Shown in pieces: positions 11,103-22,765 of a stretch of DNA of 64,000 nucleotides. Numbering within the stretch: the first letter of the stretch is position 1; every line of letters begins with the position of its first letter. The notes under the pieces are model-generated. The model was not told the DNA's origin, made no database searches, and saw only the letters and a list, made by a program, of their open reading frames with translations. Origin of the DNA: Dryococelus australis (taxonomy: Eukaryota; Arthropoda; Insecta; Phasmatodea; Phasmatidae); assembly GCA_029891345.1 (NCBI GenBank), contig CM056995.1, positions 213,045,047-213,109,046 on the forward strand. The letters are read 5' to 3'. Both the position numbers and the translations under genes were made by a program.

Positions 11103-11111
11103 GTATAAAAG
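11103..11111 (+). promoter_or_regulatory. Canonical TATA box upstream of Polinton polymerase
   Basis: GTATAAAAGG stands alone in AT-rich DNA and is followed about 30 bp later by CAGTTCTTTG/TTATTAGCTTG, where an initiator would lie. It is on the polymerase strand, about 0.7 kb upstream of the first recognisable polymerase block. Probably the old viral/transposon promoter, but untested. Confidence 0.4.
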
Positions 11112-11319
11112 GGACCTGCAAATCCCAGTTCTTTGTTATTAGCTTGTCACCTTCCGAAGTGAGCAGATATCTCCGAGATTTAGTAGAATTATCTCTGTTG
11201 CCGACGTGTGCTTTACCGGCACTCTAATACACAACAGCTGCCAGATACAGCCATGCTCTCACCTATGCTAGTTAAAATGTAAGTACATATGTTTGAATTT
11301 GGAATCTAACTTTTGTGTG

Positions 11320-11480
11320 GACTTTACTTTTCCCGACCTCATTCGGACTTTCATTTTTTCCGACCACTTGCGGACTTTAACTTTTTTTAACTTTGTACAC
11401 ACCTTATCTTTTGCTGCGTTTTTTCCTTTTATACACTTTACCCTATTTTAGCTTGAGGTTGTTTGGAATTTAATTTTTTT
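11320..11480 (+). repeat. Degenerate GGACTTT/CCGACC direct repeats
   Basis: Successive blocks GTGGACTTTACTTTTCCCGACC, ATTCGGACTTTCATTTTTTCCGACC (11340s) and TTGCGGACTTTAACTTTTTTTAAC form about three degenerate copies of a 25-30-bp unit. Between the TATA box and the polymerase. Role unknown. Confidence 0.5.
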
Positions 11481-11785
11481 TAATCTGAGGATGAGTAATT
11501 GCTAACATAGTGTTTAAAATCCATGTACACACACCCATGCACACATGCATACATGTACATACACATGCACACATACACGCATGCTTTCTTTCATGTATAT
11601 TTACTGTTGTTTCATGTGTATATAAATATTTTTCTCTTTCTACGAGAACTCATCTGTGTATACTGTCGTTGGTGTTGGTGGGTATAGGTAAATTATTACG
11701 GCCCACTCCCCTGTGGTTAAGCATCGTCGTGTTAGTTCGGGGTCAGATAGTTCTTCTGGTTCGTCGTTCGAATTAGATTTCTATT

Positions 11786-13790
11786 CGGAGTGTGGTTTGT
11801 TGACGTCCGGTGTATTGTCTTCATCAGACTTGGCCTACATCCTGGATATGGTGTTTGGATGAAGAATTCTTGATGTGCGATTACACAATGGATTTAAATT
11901 TAATGGATGCGGACTTTGTTTCCTTTTTCACAGCATGCAAAACATCTGTTTTGGCCATTAGTGATGATGCCCCCAGACCTTTCAAAATTTACGCATCCAT
12001 AGCAGTAAAGTTCTTTAAAAATACAGTTCTGAGGAGAATATTACAGAGATGTTTTACTTTTGCAGTAAAGCCATTCCCGTCCTCCATTCATCCAATGTCG
12101 GCGATCTATACGAGGAAAACATCGTTCCTCATCTCACCACTCAACTTAGCGAATTTTCTGCGAGAGGCAGCAGTTGGGGAATGAAGTTGATATTGCAAAT
12201 GAATATCCCCATTTCGCAATACAGATCATTCACCATAGGTGCATCTCACACGAAACTACCTAAGTTAATTGCCAATAGGAATGCTTACATTAATGTGAAG
12301 TGCTTTGAAGACGAGTGCTTCCTATATGTGGTAGAAGCATCTTTATTTCCTGCCACAAATAAAGTCGACAGATCCATGTTGTATCCAGTAATTCAAATGG
12401 TTCCGAACATGCAGGGATTTTCAACTCTTGTAGTGTTGAATGAAATCAAACATTTCGAGGAGCTCAATGATATTTACATAAACGTCTACTCTGTAGTAGA
12501 CCAAGATACGAATATTGTTGACAAATCATTAGGTAAAGCTAAACAGGGCATTTGTAGTATCCATTCGCATTTATCCTGTGCGATGTGATCACCATGTAAG
12601 CATGTTAGCCATTCGTGCTAGTGGTATTACTGCCCGCTTGCATTTTGCAATTATCAAAAGTGTGGCACGACTACTTTACAGTCAACTGAGTAAGAAATAA
12701 CACAAAAAATTTGTTTGCGACTGTTGTCTCCAATACTTTGTAAGTGATGAGCAACTCGTAAACCATACTGACTTATGCCAACTCGATACTGTGAGGTTTA
12801 CTTTACCAACTGAGGAGAATGAGTACTTTGAACTTAAGAATTTGGCTTATCAGTAAAGAATGGGTTTTGTTGCATTCTGCGATACCGAGGTTTATCTGAA
12901 GCCCATGTCCACTTATGTTCTACATAATGACAGTAGCAGCACAACAATCATAAATAGCTTGTTCCATATGCTTGTAGCATTCTGATCGTGTATGTGTACG
13001 ATTCCCCATTAACACCGCACCACAAGTTTGTGGGTGAAGACTGCATATAAAAGATGGTTGATAAATTTGGCAAATTTTTTGTGATCGACCATGATCATTT
13101 GATGGGCGCAGTCAGAGGCCAAGCACATAATGAATTTTATTTATTATTAAGACTAAAGGAAAACCAATTTTTAGCTGTACTCCATAATCTGAAGGATTAC
13201 GACACCCACTTTCTTATGAAGCCATTGACTGAGAGACATATTACACAATACAACAGAACTGTGGAAATCTAAAATCCGGGTGATTTTAAGGTGATTGAAA
13301 TGACATTGGAAAACTTTAAGTGCATTACCAATTTGGTTCCCTTTGGAGGAAATTTCCAGTACATGTAATAGTGATTTATTGACACATTTAATTATCATGA
13401 CCGTATCTCTGGAAACATTGGCCGTAAATTTGTCTTCTACCCAGTTGTGTATCACCCGCTCACAGTTTTCAGACAACACACAGTTTGATTTGGCACAGAG
13501 GAAAGTATTTCCTTATGACTTTGTTAAGTCGATAGAGAGTCTGGACTGTACCTCACTCCCGCCCAAGGACGCACTTCATAATATAATTAAAGGTGAAGGC
13601 ATTAGCTATGGAGACTACATCCATGCCCAATCCACGTAGAATTGTGTTCCATTGTCAAAATTTGCTAGAGTACACAATTCTATATTTACATATGAACACG
13701 TCCTTGTTGGCAGATGTATTTGAGAATTTCAGAACTGTATGTTTGGCAGGATATGGTCCAGACCCTGCCATGTGCGTGACAGCTCCCTCT

Positions 13791-13861
<71 letters not shown>

Positions 13862-15120
13862 GGATGCTCTTTTGCTAAAAACAGGTGTGAGGCTGGAGTT
13901 GATCATGGACACAGATATGTACCTTTTCATAGAAGGCGGGGTTCATGGTGTTATTACCCAGGTTTCAAAAAGGCACACGGAAGCCAACCACGGTTACATG
14001 GGAGAGAAGTACGACCCCAGTGTGGCAGACAAATATATTTGTTATTTCGATGTTAACGGCCTCTACAGTCATACTATGAAATGCTAACTGCCTATTGCTA
14101 ATTACAAATAAGCTGAGACGAGCGTGTTTCCGATGTGGAATTTTGCCAACACTGATAATGATGAGGACACAAGTTTTTTTCGCGGAAATGGATTTGTCTT
14201 TTCCAGATGAGTGCCACGATGCCTTAGCTGATCTGCCTCTTGTGTCTGGTATTTGAAGTATGGGTCCAAACCCTATGCTGTTCATCGCATTCTGCGCTTT
14301 GAGCAGGAGGTGTGGATGACTCCGTACATCAATTTCAATATCCAGAAATGTGTTCAGGCTGCGAATGCTTTCGAGAAATCGTATTTTAAGTTAGTGAATA
14401 ATTCCATTTATGGAAATAATTTACAAAATGTCCGCCGGGAAAGGGGCATGAGGGTCGTATTGCTGTATGGCACAATTTACGGCGCGACAGAACTTATTGG
14501 TCTACTTATATTTAAGGCATGACGAAATCCTCGATGAAAATCTAGTCCTGATAGGTCTCTGTTACTTCCAACAAGCCTGTGTATACTGGTGTTGCCATTC
14601 TAGACTTGTCCAAATTGTACCTCTATGGTATTCCTTATAATTATATGAAACGGAACTTTCCTCAGCAGGCTTTGCATTTCCTATATTGCGATACTCATTC
14701 ATTGGTTTATGAAACTCATTGTTCTGATGTTTGTAAAACTATTTCCCTTATTTGGCTACACGATTTTATACTTCTAACTGTGCCAGATAATCCACAAAAG
14801 TCCCCATTGGCTTAGGAAGGTGTTACAGGAGTAATGAAGGGCGAGTGTGGTGGTTGTATCATCGCCCATTTTGTAAGCCTAAGCCCTAAACTTTATTCGC
14901 ACATTATTTTTAATGAACAGTGTGTGAGTAAAGCGAAGGGGTAAAGCCTAGTGTGCTGCAGTACCTCCTGTACTGGGATTATGTGGATTGCCTCAGTCAA
15001 AATTCATGATTTACGGGGACCTAATTTCACTTCCCTTCACATGGTCATGAGATCTTCACAAAACAGTTAACAAAAGTGATGTGTGGGTCTATCCCCTACT
15101 TCGACATCTGTAAAACTTCA
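11786..15120 (+). pseudogene. polB: Protein-primed family-B DNA polymerase (Polinton pPolB, relic 1)
   Basis: Blocks in order: N-terminal region (11880-12588, including AYINVKCFEDECFLYVVEAS); exonuclease motif I-like VAFCDTEVYLK (about 12860); motif II-like LKDYDTHFL (13190); PYDFVKSIESLD (13510); motif III-like YLHMNTSLLADVFENFR (13690), where Asn stands at the usual Asp; palm motif A YFDVNGLYS (14040); motif B KLVNNSIYGN (14390); motif C LYCDTHSLVY (14685), where the second Asp is His; then C-terminal blocks to PSHGHEIFTKQLTKV (15040). A CT microsatellite interrupts it at 13784-13858. Many frameshifts and stops. DNA_pol_B_2-type polymerase; clearly inactive. Confidence 0.9.
13784..13858 (+). 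repeat. (CT)n microsatellite inside the polymerase gene, in frame
   Basis: About 75 bp of nearly pure CT encodes Ser-Leu repeats. The flanking polymerase blocks, AMCVTAPS before and LDALLLKTGVRLEL after, lie in one frame (ORF 13593-14087), so the expansion preserved the reading frame. Confidence 0.9.
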
Positions 15121-15900
15121 ATGTTTTCTTCGAAACGTTCAAATGCGAGACCACATCTCCAGGTACGCTTCCTCTACAAGCTTCTCCAGTTTTACTACAT
15201 GCTGTTCAGCTACACAAACATTTTTTCTGCTTCGCCACAAGTGGAATACATCCACGACTCCATCATCTTTCACCAGCAAGGGTGGTGAATCGCCTTTCAA
15301 CTGAAAGGGTTGACCTCTCTCCAGCAATGTAGAATTATATATTGAAGATATTTATATAACAGTGTTGCAGTAGTAGTGTGTACATAATATGTAAACATTG
15401 TGGTTGATGGATAATAAGTGTTCAAAAATGATTGTGTTTCTAGTTTATTGTTACCTTGCCTTAACTTCAACACGGTCAGATACACAAATCTTAACATTCA
15501 ATAACTCAACTCCAGAGTTTTTCAATATAAACGGAGTGATGAGAATAATGTGTACTAAATAATAATATTAATAAAAATAATAGTAATAATAATCTAAACG
15601 TTTTATGAATGAGCGATTATAGTTATGGTTATGCATGTGTGTACTTATATATTTACGTAATGTAACTTTATTTCCTGTTTTTCCACTAAAATGACCCCCA
15701 CCCCTCCCCCCAATGCTCAACCTACAGTCGACGAGCCGACACAACAGAGTGCATCAGTCGCGTCAGTTGCCCAGGTGCATCGACGAGGTAACATTGAAGG
15801 CACAACATACCTGATTGCGTAAGTAAATACATTTCTCCCTCCCTCCATTCCTCTTCACTTGTGAAACAACCCGTGTGATTGTGCAAATAAATGCAACTGC
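15121..15900. other. AT-rich flank beyond the polymerase
   Basis: No recognisable gene. Polinton TIRs would be expected in this area, but no partner sequence could be matched at the other end because the window begins within or near the element. TAATAA-rich low complexity at 15555-15595 and a C-rich run at 15690-15713. Confidence 0.4.
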
Positions 15901-15904
15901 ATTT

Positions 15905-16210
15905 CCCGAAAAATGCCATGTCCGGGAATCGAACCTGGTATTCCCAAAATTAAAAAGGTATTGAGTGCCTTGTCCGAGTATCGAACTCAAAACCAAAAAT
16001 CCCCCCCCCTTAATTTTTCAAAATCACCATGTTTGGGAATCAAAACCACTACTCCAAAACCAAATCCAAAAACAAATGTTCACAAAAGAACCCTCACCGG
16101 GAATCGAACTCAAAATCTATAAAAAATATATATATATTAAGTGCCCTATCCAGAAATTGAACCCCATACTGGAAATTTCCCAAGCAGGAATCGAACTAGA
16201 AGTGCATTAT
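15905..16210 (-). repeat. Tandem array of units carrying tRNA B-box-like motifs
   Basis: About six degenerate copies of a 45-70-bp unit each contain a form of GGGAATCGAAC: 15924 (CCGGGAATCGAACCTGG), 15978 (CCGAGTATCGAACTC), 16035 (TTGGGAATCAAAACC), 16099 (CCGGGAATCGAACTC), 16152 (CAGAAATTGAACCCC) and 16188 (AGGAATCGAACTAG). Reversed, this is the internal Pol III promoter B box (GTTCGATTCCC). It looks like a multiplied 3' part of a tRNA-like or SINE sequence. Confidence 0.6.
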
Positions 16211-16259
16211 ACCATAAGTGCATGTGAAAAATGCATTTGCAAAAATACATGAGCAAAAA

Positions 16260-17330
16260 AATGCAAAAGTGCCTTCAAAAGTAGGCCGAAAATGCATTCA
16301 AAAGTCGGTCACCAGGTCAATAGTGCATCCATAAGAAGGTCTTGGGGTCAAATGTCAACGGTCAAAGTAGGCCAGCACCGCTCTGCGCCTTCTACTTACC
16401 CATCCAGATTAGAACTACAAAATTACAGTAACTTGAACAAATAATTACCTTTAAGTACAATCCACTAAGAATTATTTTTATTGGCATAGACACATTACCT
16501 GAAGGCATTATTTTTAAAATTTCGGGACCCGTGAAATGAATATTCGTGAAAACCACAGAATACTAGAAATTTCACTGTGATTTTTATTTCACAAATATCA
16601 TTTCACTTTTACGGTGGATTTTGCACTGCGGATTTTACGTTTGTTTTTAAAACTTATAGATGAAATTTAAAAAAATGTTATCACTGCTGTATATAACATG
16701 TTCCTCGTATCGAGTATACACAATACCTTTATTTCAATGTTTTCTTACTGTAGAGTCATTGACATTTTCTCTAGGAAATAACCAACGTGACATGTACCTA
16801 AATATGTTCGTACAAACGCTGCACTAAATTTCTACCTTGAACAGATGTCAGTGTTCGCAGTAATTACTTGAGCATCACGCGTGATGCGCGCTGAAAGCTC
16901 GCAAAAACGACTGTCCATTATCATTAGTGCTCGTCAGTATTGGTACATTGATTGAACTGTCGTGAAATGTTTTCTGTGCTGTAATTCGGTCCGGTTTTTT
17001 CCTTCTTTCCTCTGTGTATGTTTTGTGGCTGACCTACTTTCGCTTTGATTTTCAAGCAGTTGTTTCTGGCTTGACTCACTGTGATCTCGTATGTCATGAA
17101 GTCCGGTAGTGTCGTTTTGTTCAGTGTATTAGCACTTTCAGGCCCACATTTCTCCTTGTTGAGTGCTATACTTGAACCGACAGAAAACTGGTTTCGTTAT
17201 CAAAGAAATCAACTGTAGGCTTTGTGTTCTGTGATAGTGATATGAACCAATCATAACGCAGAACAACAGGACGACTTACGAATAACGTACCCACAGGTAG
17301 GATTATTTGTCACTGGAACTAACAGTTGTG
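16260..17330. other. Unassigned AT-rich DNA
   Basis: Repeated words such as AAAATGCATT, AAAAGTCGG and AGGTCA (16250-16375) suggest an extension of the preceding array. Nothing nameable from 16400 to 17330. Confidence 0.4.
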
Positions 17331-17970
17331 TACACGATTGGGCATACCTTTTGTTCATCTAACAAAATACTTATTTGAATAAACAAAACCTCTATTTTGG
17401 AACCAAATAAATTAGATTGTCAACAAAATATTTTGTACGATCAACTGTCCACATTTGTTTAACCACTCATTTGAATGACTTCGTTCGAAAATACAACTCG
17501 AGAATTTGTTTACAATTTTTGTGACTATTAGGATAAAAACAGTATTTGTTGGTGCATTTATTAATCTTTGATAATGGTTTCAGCATCCTAATAAAACAAG
17601 TTCAACGAGAAACTAAAAAGAAGTGTTAAAAAACTAGAGATATTATTTTGTGCACGTTGGCCTGCATTTGCAATGTATTTATTTAAAAACTTTCGACTTT
17701 TATTAATAGTCACTTTAGCAGAGTTAGCTAGGGCGTAGCACTCGGGCGCAGGTGATCCAGGTTTTAATCTCGGTCGGGCTTTCAGTTTATTTATGATTAA
17801 CTGAAACTCTTTAATGTACATAGAGCCAAACAAATATTTGGTTGCACCAACCGGATAAGAAAAGTAAAATGATTTGGTAACAAAATAAAAATATTGCATT
17901 GTCCCCTATACAAACAATTAATTTGGTTGCCCCAGACAACCTTTGTTTGTTTCAACAAAACATTTGTGTG
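17330..17970. mobile_element. Decayed copy of the tRNA-module repeat (see 20055)
   Basis: Aligns along its length with 20150-20985: CTAACAAAATA near the start, CCACTCATTTGA and CTCGAGA in the middle, then the tRNA-like block GCGTAGCACTCGGGCGCAG, and AACAAATATTTGGTTGCACC near the end. It lacks the AT microsatellite and the terminal CACTGAG repeats of the longer copy. Confidence 0.7.
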
Positions 17971-18446
17971 TGTCACGTGTTTCGTAATGAAGAGGGCCAC
18001 GAGTAGCATCTCTCCCCAAGCTGATGTTGGAGATGTCTTCATCCTCACTGTGTAGGGCAGAATGAAGAACGGTCTGAGATATAGCTGCAGAAGAAGTATG
18101 GGAAAGAATGTTGATGCTGGAGAGTGAAACATATTGCATATAGTGTATACCTGTTTTTTTTTCCCCCTAATGCATAGTAATGATATGGGTGGCGGAAAGT
18201 AAACGGCACAAGTTATGCGTTGGATTTTAGAAGAGAATAGTTGGTGTGGTTCAGACGAAGTCGTAATTCTTGCGAGGCGAAAAGTGTGGCCAGGTCTCCG
18301 AGCTGGTGGAATATATCAGTCAGCGGGCTACCAGTAACCTGGACGTCTCGCTCCCTGGTTGGCGAGCGGTCGTGAGTTCCAGATGAAGAGTCTTGAGCGG
18401 CTCGTAACAGCGATATCTTGAGAGTCACGAGTTCGAGGTCGGGTAA

Positions 18447-19972
18447 GGCTTCTTTCACACGAGGCGAGTGCGACCCGCGTCCTCATGTACATGCGAACCC
18501 GCAGTAACTTTGAACACCTAGCATAAGTGGAGGTATTCACACGAAGCGTGTGTGCGCGTATACGGGCCCGCTGCAGGCCCGGATATGCCCGCACAAGTCA
18601 CAACTTGTTTGCGGGGCCGCACCCGCAGCTGCTCAGTCTGCGTCTTATGTTTGAATTGACAACAAGTGTCATCTTCATCGGCCTGTACTCGGAAATTTGT
18701 GTGTTATAATGACTTTTTACCACATTCCAACAATATCACTGGTTATATCACAAATTTTTTCATTTAAGTAGCTGTGGATTCAAGTCTGAAGACAACGATA
18801 TCAATATCAAGCAATTGATATCACTAACGTCTTAAGTACCTGTCATCTGGGACAAAACATAACAGATTACCATTCACGTGTGACAACTACAGAGGTATGG
18901 AGAACTGTATGTTCTCTAAATAGTAATTATTTATATTAGTGTGCTGAGTACTGAAAGATAAGTTTTATTTACGCATCATAATTGTTTTTCTCAAATTCTG
19001 CCGTATCAATGAACAGTGTTATAAAAATTGACTACGAACCTCAAGGTAACGGCTAGACGTTCTTCAGGCGAGATGCAATCCCTCATGTTCGTTGTGGATC
19101 TCTGAAGGTGTGGGGACAGCTTTTGCAGAAGTTCACCCTGAGTCGAGCAGAAGAATCCCAGATGCAGCAAATGTAGGTATTCTCATACGGAAATAATCAA
19201 AAAAAATTTCCTCGTCGTTTCTTAGCTGATAAGAGAGTCCTTTGAATACCCCAAATACAGGTCTCTCCGCATGGGATACACCCATACAACCCTGCAATTT
19301 TCCTTCCTCCGCAGGTAAAGTAGATACGAAAAACGAACTTTCCTTTCATACATTCTTGCTGCGTCTAACAACACATAATGCTAAGCACACAACAAGGCAC
19401 TTCTGTATGGCAGCCTCCAGTCTCGCAGAATCAGTCACCTGCGCTCTATCTTGACGTTGCATCACCATCCCAGACCAGCGCTGGCGTTCTATCACCATCG
19501 GAAAGTGACAATAGCACGCTTACCGATTTTGACTTTGTAATCCTCACAAATAATAACTTTATTTTTCACATTAGGACTTTAATATATTTTACTTTATATT
19601 CGATAGTATTGTAATAACTCGTTGCCATATACCTTAACACCTTGCTCTTGTAAGTTAGAGTATAGGTAAAATATTAAATATTTTCCCGTACGAGGCTGTA
19701 ACAATGTTTCAGTAATAAAATTATTTACTTTGGATTTAACCTATGCGTTTAAACAATAACTAATATGTGTATTTTATGAGTAGCCTACTTTATTCCCCAC
19801 ATTCTTTAATAGCACTAACAACAATAGACGAGTTCGTTCTACTGAATACGAGCAGACATTGTGGCGAGTGGTGCCCCCACACTACTGGTGGAGTTGTCGC
19901 CGCATACGTACACAGGATGCGGGCGACTCTACATGCGGACACGGGCCGCACCCGCCTCGTATGAAAGAAGCC
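18447..19972. mobile_element. PIF/Harbinger-like element, 1526 bp, with TAA duplication
   Basis: It is bounded by TAA at 18444-18446 and 19973-19975. The ends are GGCTTCTTTCACACGAGGCG and, reversed, GGCTTCTTTCATACGAGGCG, and the inverted repeats continue through GTGCGACCCGCG/GTGCGGCCCGTG to about 45 bp. A 3-bp TAA/TWA duplication with GG-starting TIRs is typical of PIF/Harbinger. No DDE transposase is visible. Short open frames at 19242-19454 and 19378-19614 may be remnants of an accessory protein (SRAEESQMQQM block near 19140), but this is weak. It appears to have landed in tRNA-like sequence (GAGTTCGAGGTC at 18430). Confidence 0.8.
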
Positions 19973-20054
19973 TAACTCCCTGTCCTTATTATCCTTCTCG
20001 GATTTCCCTCCGGCTCTCATTCTCTTTAAACACAATCCCCAATGACATGCTATA

Positions 20055-20493
20055 TACACTGAGAGAAAATCGAACAAAATATTTGTTTGTATAGGGCCAA
20101 ATATATACTTAGTTGCCCTAACAAAATACATTGTTCAGTAAACAAAATTTTAAAAGCAACAAAATTACCTCTGTTCGTCTAACAAACTATATGTTTGACT
20201 AAACAAAATCTCTGTGTAGGGCTAAAAAAATTAGACTATCAACTAAATATTTTGATCAATAAACTTTATATATTTGTTTGGCCACTCATTTGACTGCCTT
20301 CTTTCGAAATTACAGCTCGAGAGTTTGTTTGTGTTTTTTGTAACAATTGGGATAGTAACTGTGTTTGTTAGTGCATCTATTGATGCTTAACAATCATATA
20401 AACACATAAAAAGCAATGCAACAAGAAACAGACAAGTAAACCTATAAAACTTAAATTTATTTGCACACGTTGCCCACTATTTGGAGTGTGTGT

Positions 20494-20578
<85 letters not shown>

Positions 20579-20609
20579 ATATACACTGTATATATGGTGT
20601 ATATATATG

Positions 20610-20674
<65 letters not shown>

Positions 20675-20999
20675 GTATATATATTTAAAATCTTTCCAGT
20701 GTCATGAGTTGTCACATTAGTTGAGAGTACTAAGGCGTAGCGTTCGGTCGCAGGTGATCTAGGTTTGAAATTCGGTCGAACTTGTAACATTTTTTGCATC
20801 AGCACAAACTGTTCAATGTAGGTGAAACCAAACAAATATTTAGTTGCTCCATCCAAATCTTACAGTTGGGGCAACCCAGTGAGAACAACGAAATAATTTG
20901 GTTTCAGCAACAAAATATTTAATTGCCGTTATACAAACAAATTATTTGGTTACACCAAACAAATCTTGTTTGATTCAACGAAACCTTTTTCTCAGTGTA
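20055..20999. mobile_element. TIR element with tRNA-like module and AT microsatellite
   Basis: The ends are TACACTGAGAGAAAA and TTTTTCTCAGTGTA, 12-14-bp inverted repeats. The interior is rich in AACAAATATTTGTTTG-type words. Near 20735-20790 lies a tRNA-like block, GCGTAGCGTTCGGTCGCAGG then GGTTTGAAATTCGG, resembling A/B-box spacing. A (TA)n expansion occupies 20497-20684. A second, older copy lies at 17330-17970. No protein is coded. The TA dinucleotides at the ends suggest TA insertion, but the duplication cannot be separated from the TIR. Confidence 0.7.
20497..20684. repeat. (TA)n microsatellite
   Basis: About 190 bp of TA repeats with short interruptions (TATATTATATA, CACTGTATATATGGTG, GTATATATG). 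All ORFs across it are low-complexity artefacts. Confidence 0.95.
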
Positions 21000-22540
21000 G
21001 CTCTCTTTAAGTCTTATACTTTTTTTTTTTTTTAGTTATCGTTAAATTATTTATTTTTCGCTGTTCCTCTTTTATATTTCAAACGTCTCGTGTGTTAGCC
21101 TATTGATCTTCAAAAGGGGGAGAAATAGCAAGTCACACTCCATTCTTCCGAAAGTCAGGTTTGTAATTTACAGATAAAATTGTAATTTGTTTTCTGAAGG
21201 ATACTAACGCCATGCTGAACGAAATATTTATTCTTATCGTCCCAGCTTTTTGCCGGGTGGCTAGTTGAGGGATTTAGCGAGGGAGTTTTGGTTGTTTTAT
21301 AGCTATCACTGCTCTTTTTTAAGCCAAACATTGTTTGTTTTGAAAGTGCTCGTAAATTAATTTACTAACAGACGTGCTAGTATTTCATACGGTTCAAAGG
21401 ATTCGGTTTAGAAACATTACATTTATTTCTGTCGACATCTACCATGTGTAATAATCATGATTGTACTGTTCGTTTGCTGTTAGGTTTGTTTAGGTTATAT
21501 ATCTAAATCTGATTGGATTGTAATTTGTCTCACAAAACTTAAGCAATTGGACTTATAACAGCGCAGTGTACAGGTCATGGGATAATCTACAACGCTTGGG
21601 CAATCCCTTGTTCAGCAAGTGTTCTATCCCAAGCGAACCTCTTCCATCATTTCTAGAAATATTTCCTCAAGAAACCGTGAATTGATCTGGGTGTTCCCCA
21701 ACCAAGCGTACAGATCGCGCCATAGTTTGGTAGATAAGAGCGCGGATTGCATTAGGTGTTTCCATCTACCTTCTGGTGACCAAGGCCGGGTTTAGGCCTA
21801 GCCACGGTTTATTCTATTCACGTTGTGAAGCTCAATGATTATAATTTAATTACTACAAATTTTCAGCACGAGGGTGTACTGATGTCGCATGTTTACTGTA
21901 TTTTTCCGTTTTTTATGTAAGTAAATGGGATAAATGAAATTTTCATCAAATAAGTATTATTGTTTGAATCTTCGTATTTGTATTGTGTTAGAAACTGCCT
22001 ACAGAATAAATTTTGTTCTTCGCGCTAGAGTGTAAATATAACAAACTATGTTCACGTGTTGTTTAAGATTATATTGTAATACTGGATTGAGCAAAACTTT
22101 GGGTTGCAAAATTACGTAATTTAAAACAATTTTAAAAATTATTTTAATTAAAAAATATTTATTAGTTGTTTTTATATTGTGCTGAAATTATACATAGGGT
22201 ATTGTGGAAACATTCAAAAGTCTCTCATTCAATTACTACATTTTCAGTCCCCTCTCTTGAAAACTAATTAATACACGATGCCAGAAACTGCAAATTACGC
22301 CTTTTATGTAGGCATAACTCTGCTACTCTGAATTTTTTTATGTGTGTATATGTGACTAAACGAAACCCATCATAGTAATAGCGACCACGTCAACGAGTAT
22401 GTTATAATCATGGTATGGATCAGCATGTACCAACACATCCATAGGCTTGATTGGCGTTAGTTTAAAACCAATACTGCCAGGCCCTGGAGACATGGAATTT
22501 ACGAGGGAGATAAAAAGGCTTAACTGTCATGCTCTTCTTG
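21000..22540. other. Unassigned AT-rich DNA
   Basis: No gene or repeat family recognised. A moderately GC-rich patch at 21600-21810 has no open frame of note. Confidence 0.4.
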
Positions 22541-22544
22541 GCCA

Positions 22545-22765
22545 TCAACCCGTCAATCTTTCGCAATCCTTCCATCAATCTTTCACATTCATTCCATCTA
22601 CCTTTCGCCATCTTTCCAACAATCTTTCAAAGTTTCCATAAATCTTTCAATCTTTACAACACTCTTTCGTAATCTTCCATTAATCTTTCGATCGCTCTAG
22701 CAATCGTTCCGTCATCTTACATCTTTCCCTCAATCTTTCAATCAATCATCAATCCATATTCAATC
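22545..22765. repeat. Degenerate CAATCTTTC minisatellite
   Basis: At least twelve degenerate copies of a roughly 10-16-bp motif (CAATCTTTC, CCATCTTTC, CAATCTTTCAA, CCATTAATCTTTC). Non-coding. Confidence 0.85.

Noticed and set aside
13655-13930. Arg/Glu repeat ORF on the minus strand
   Set aside because: Shadow of the CT microsatellite opposite the polymerase frame.
15139-15327. Minus-strand ORF near the polymerase end
   Set aside because: No matching motif or counterpart in relic 2; short frame likely by chance.
15905-16210. CRISPR-like array
   Set aside because: Units are degenerate and unequal, the shared word is a tRNA B box, and the setting is eukaryotic.
20377-20856. Long Tyr/Ile repeat ORFs on both strands
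   Set aside because: They are translations of the (TA)n microsatellite.
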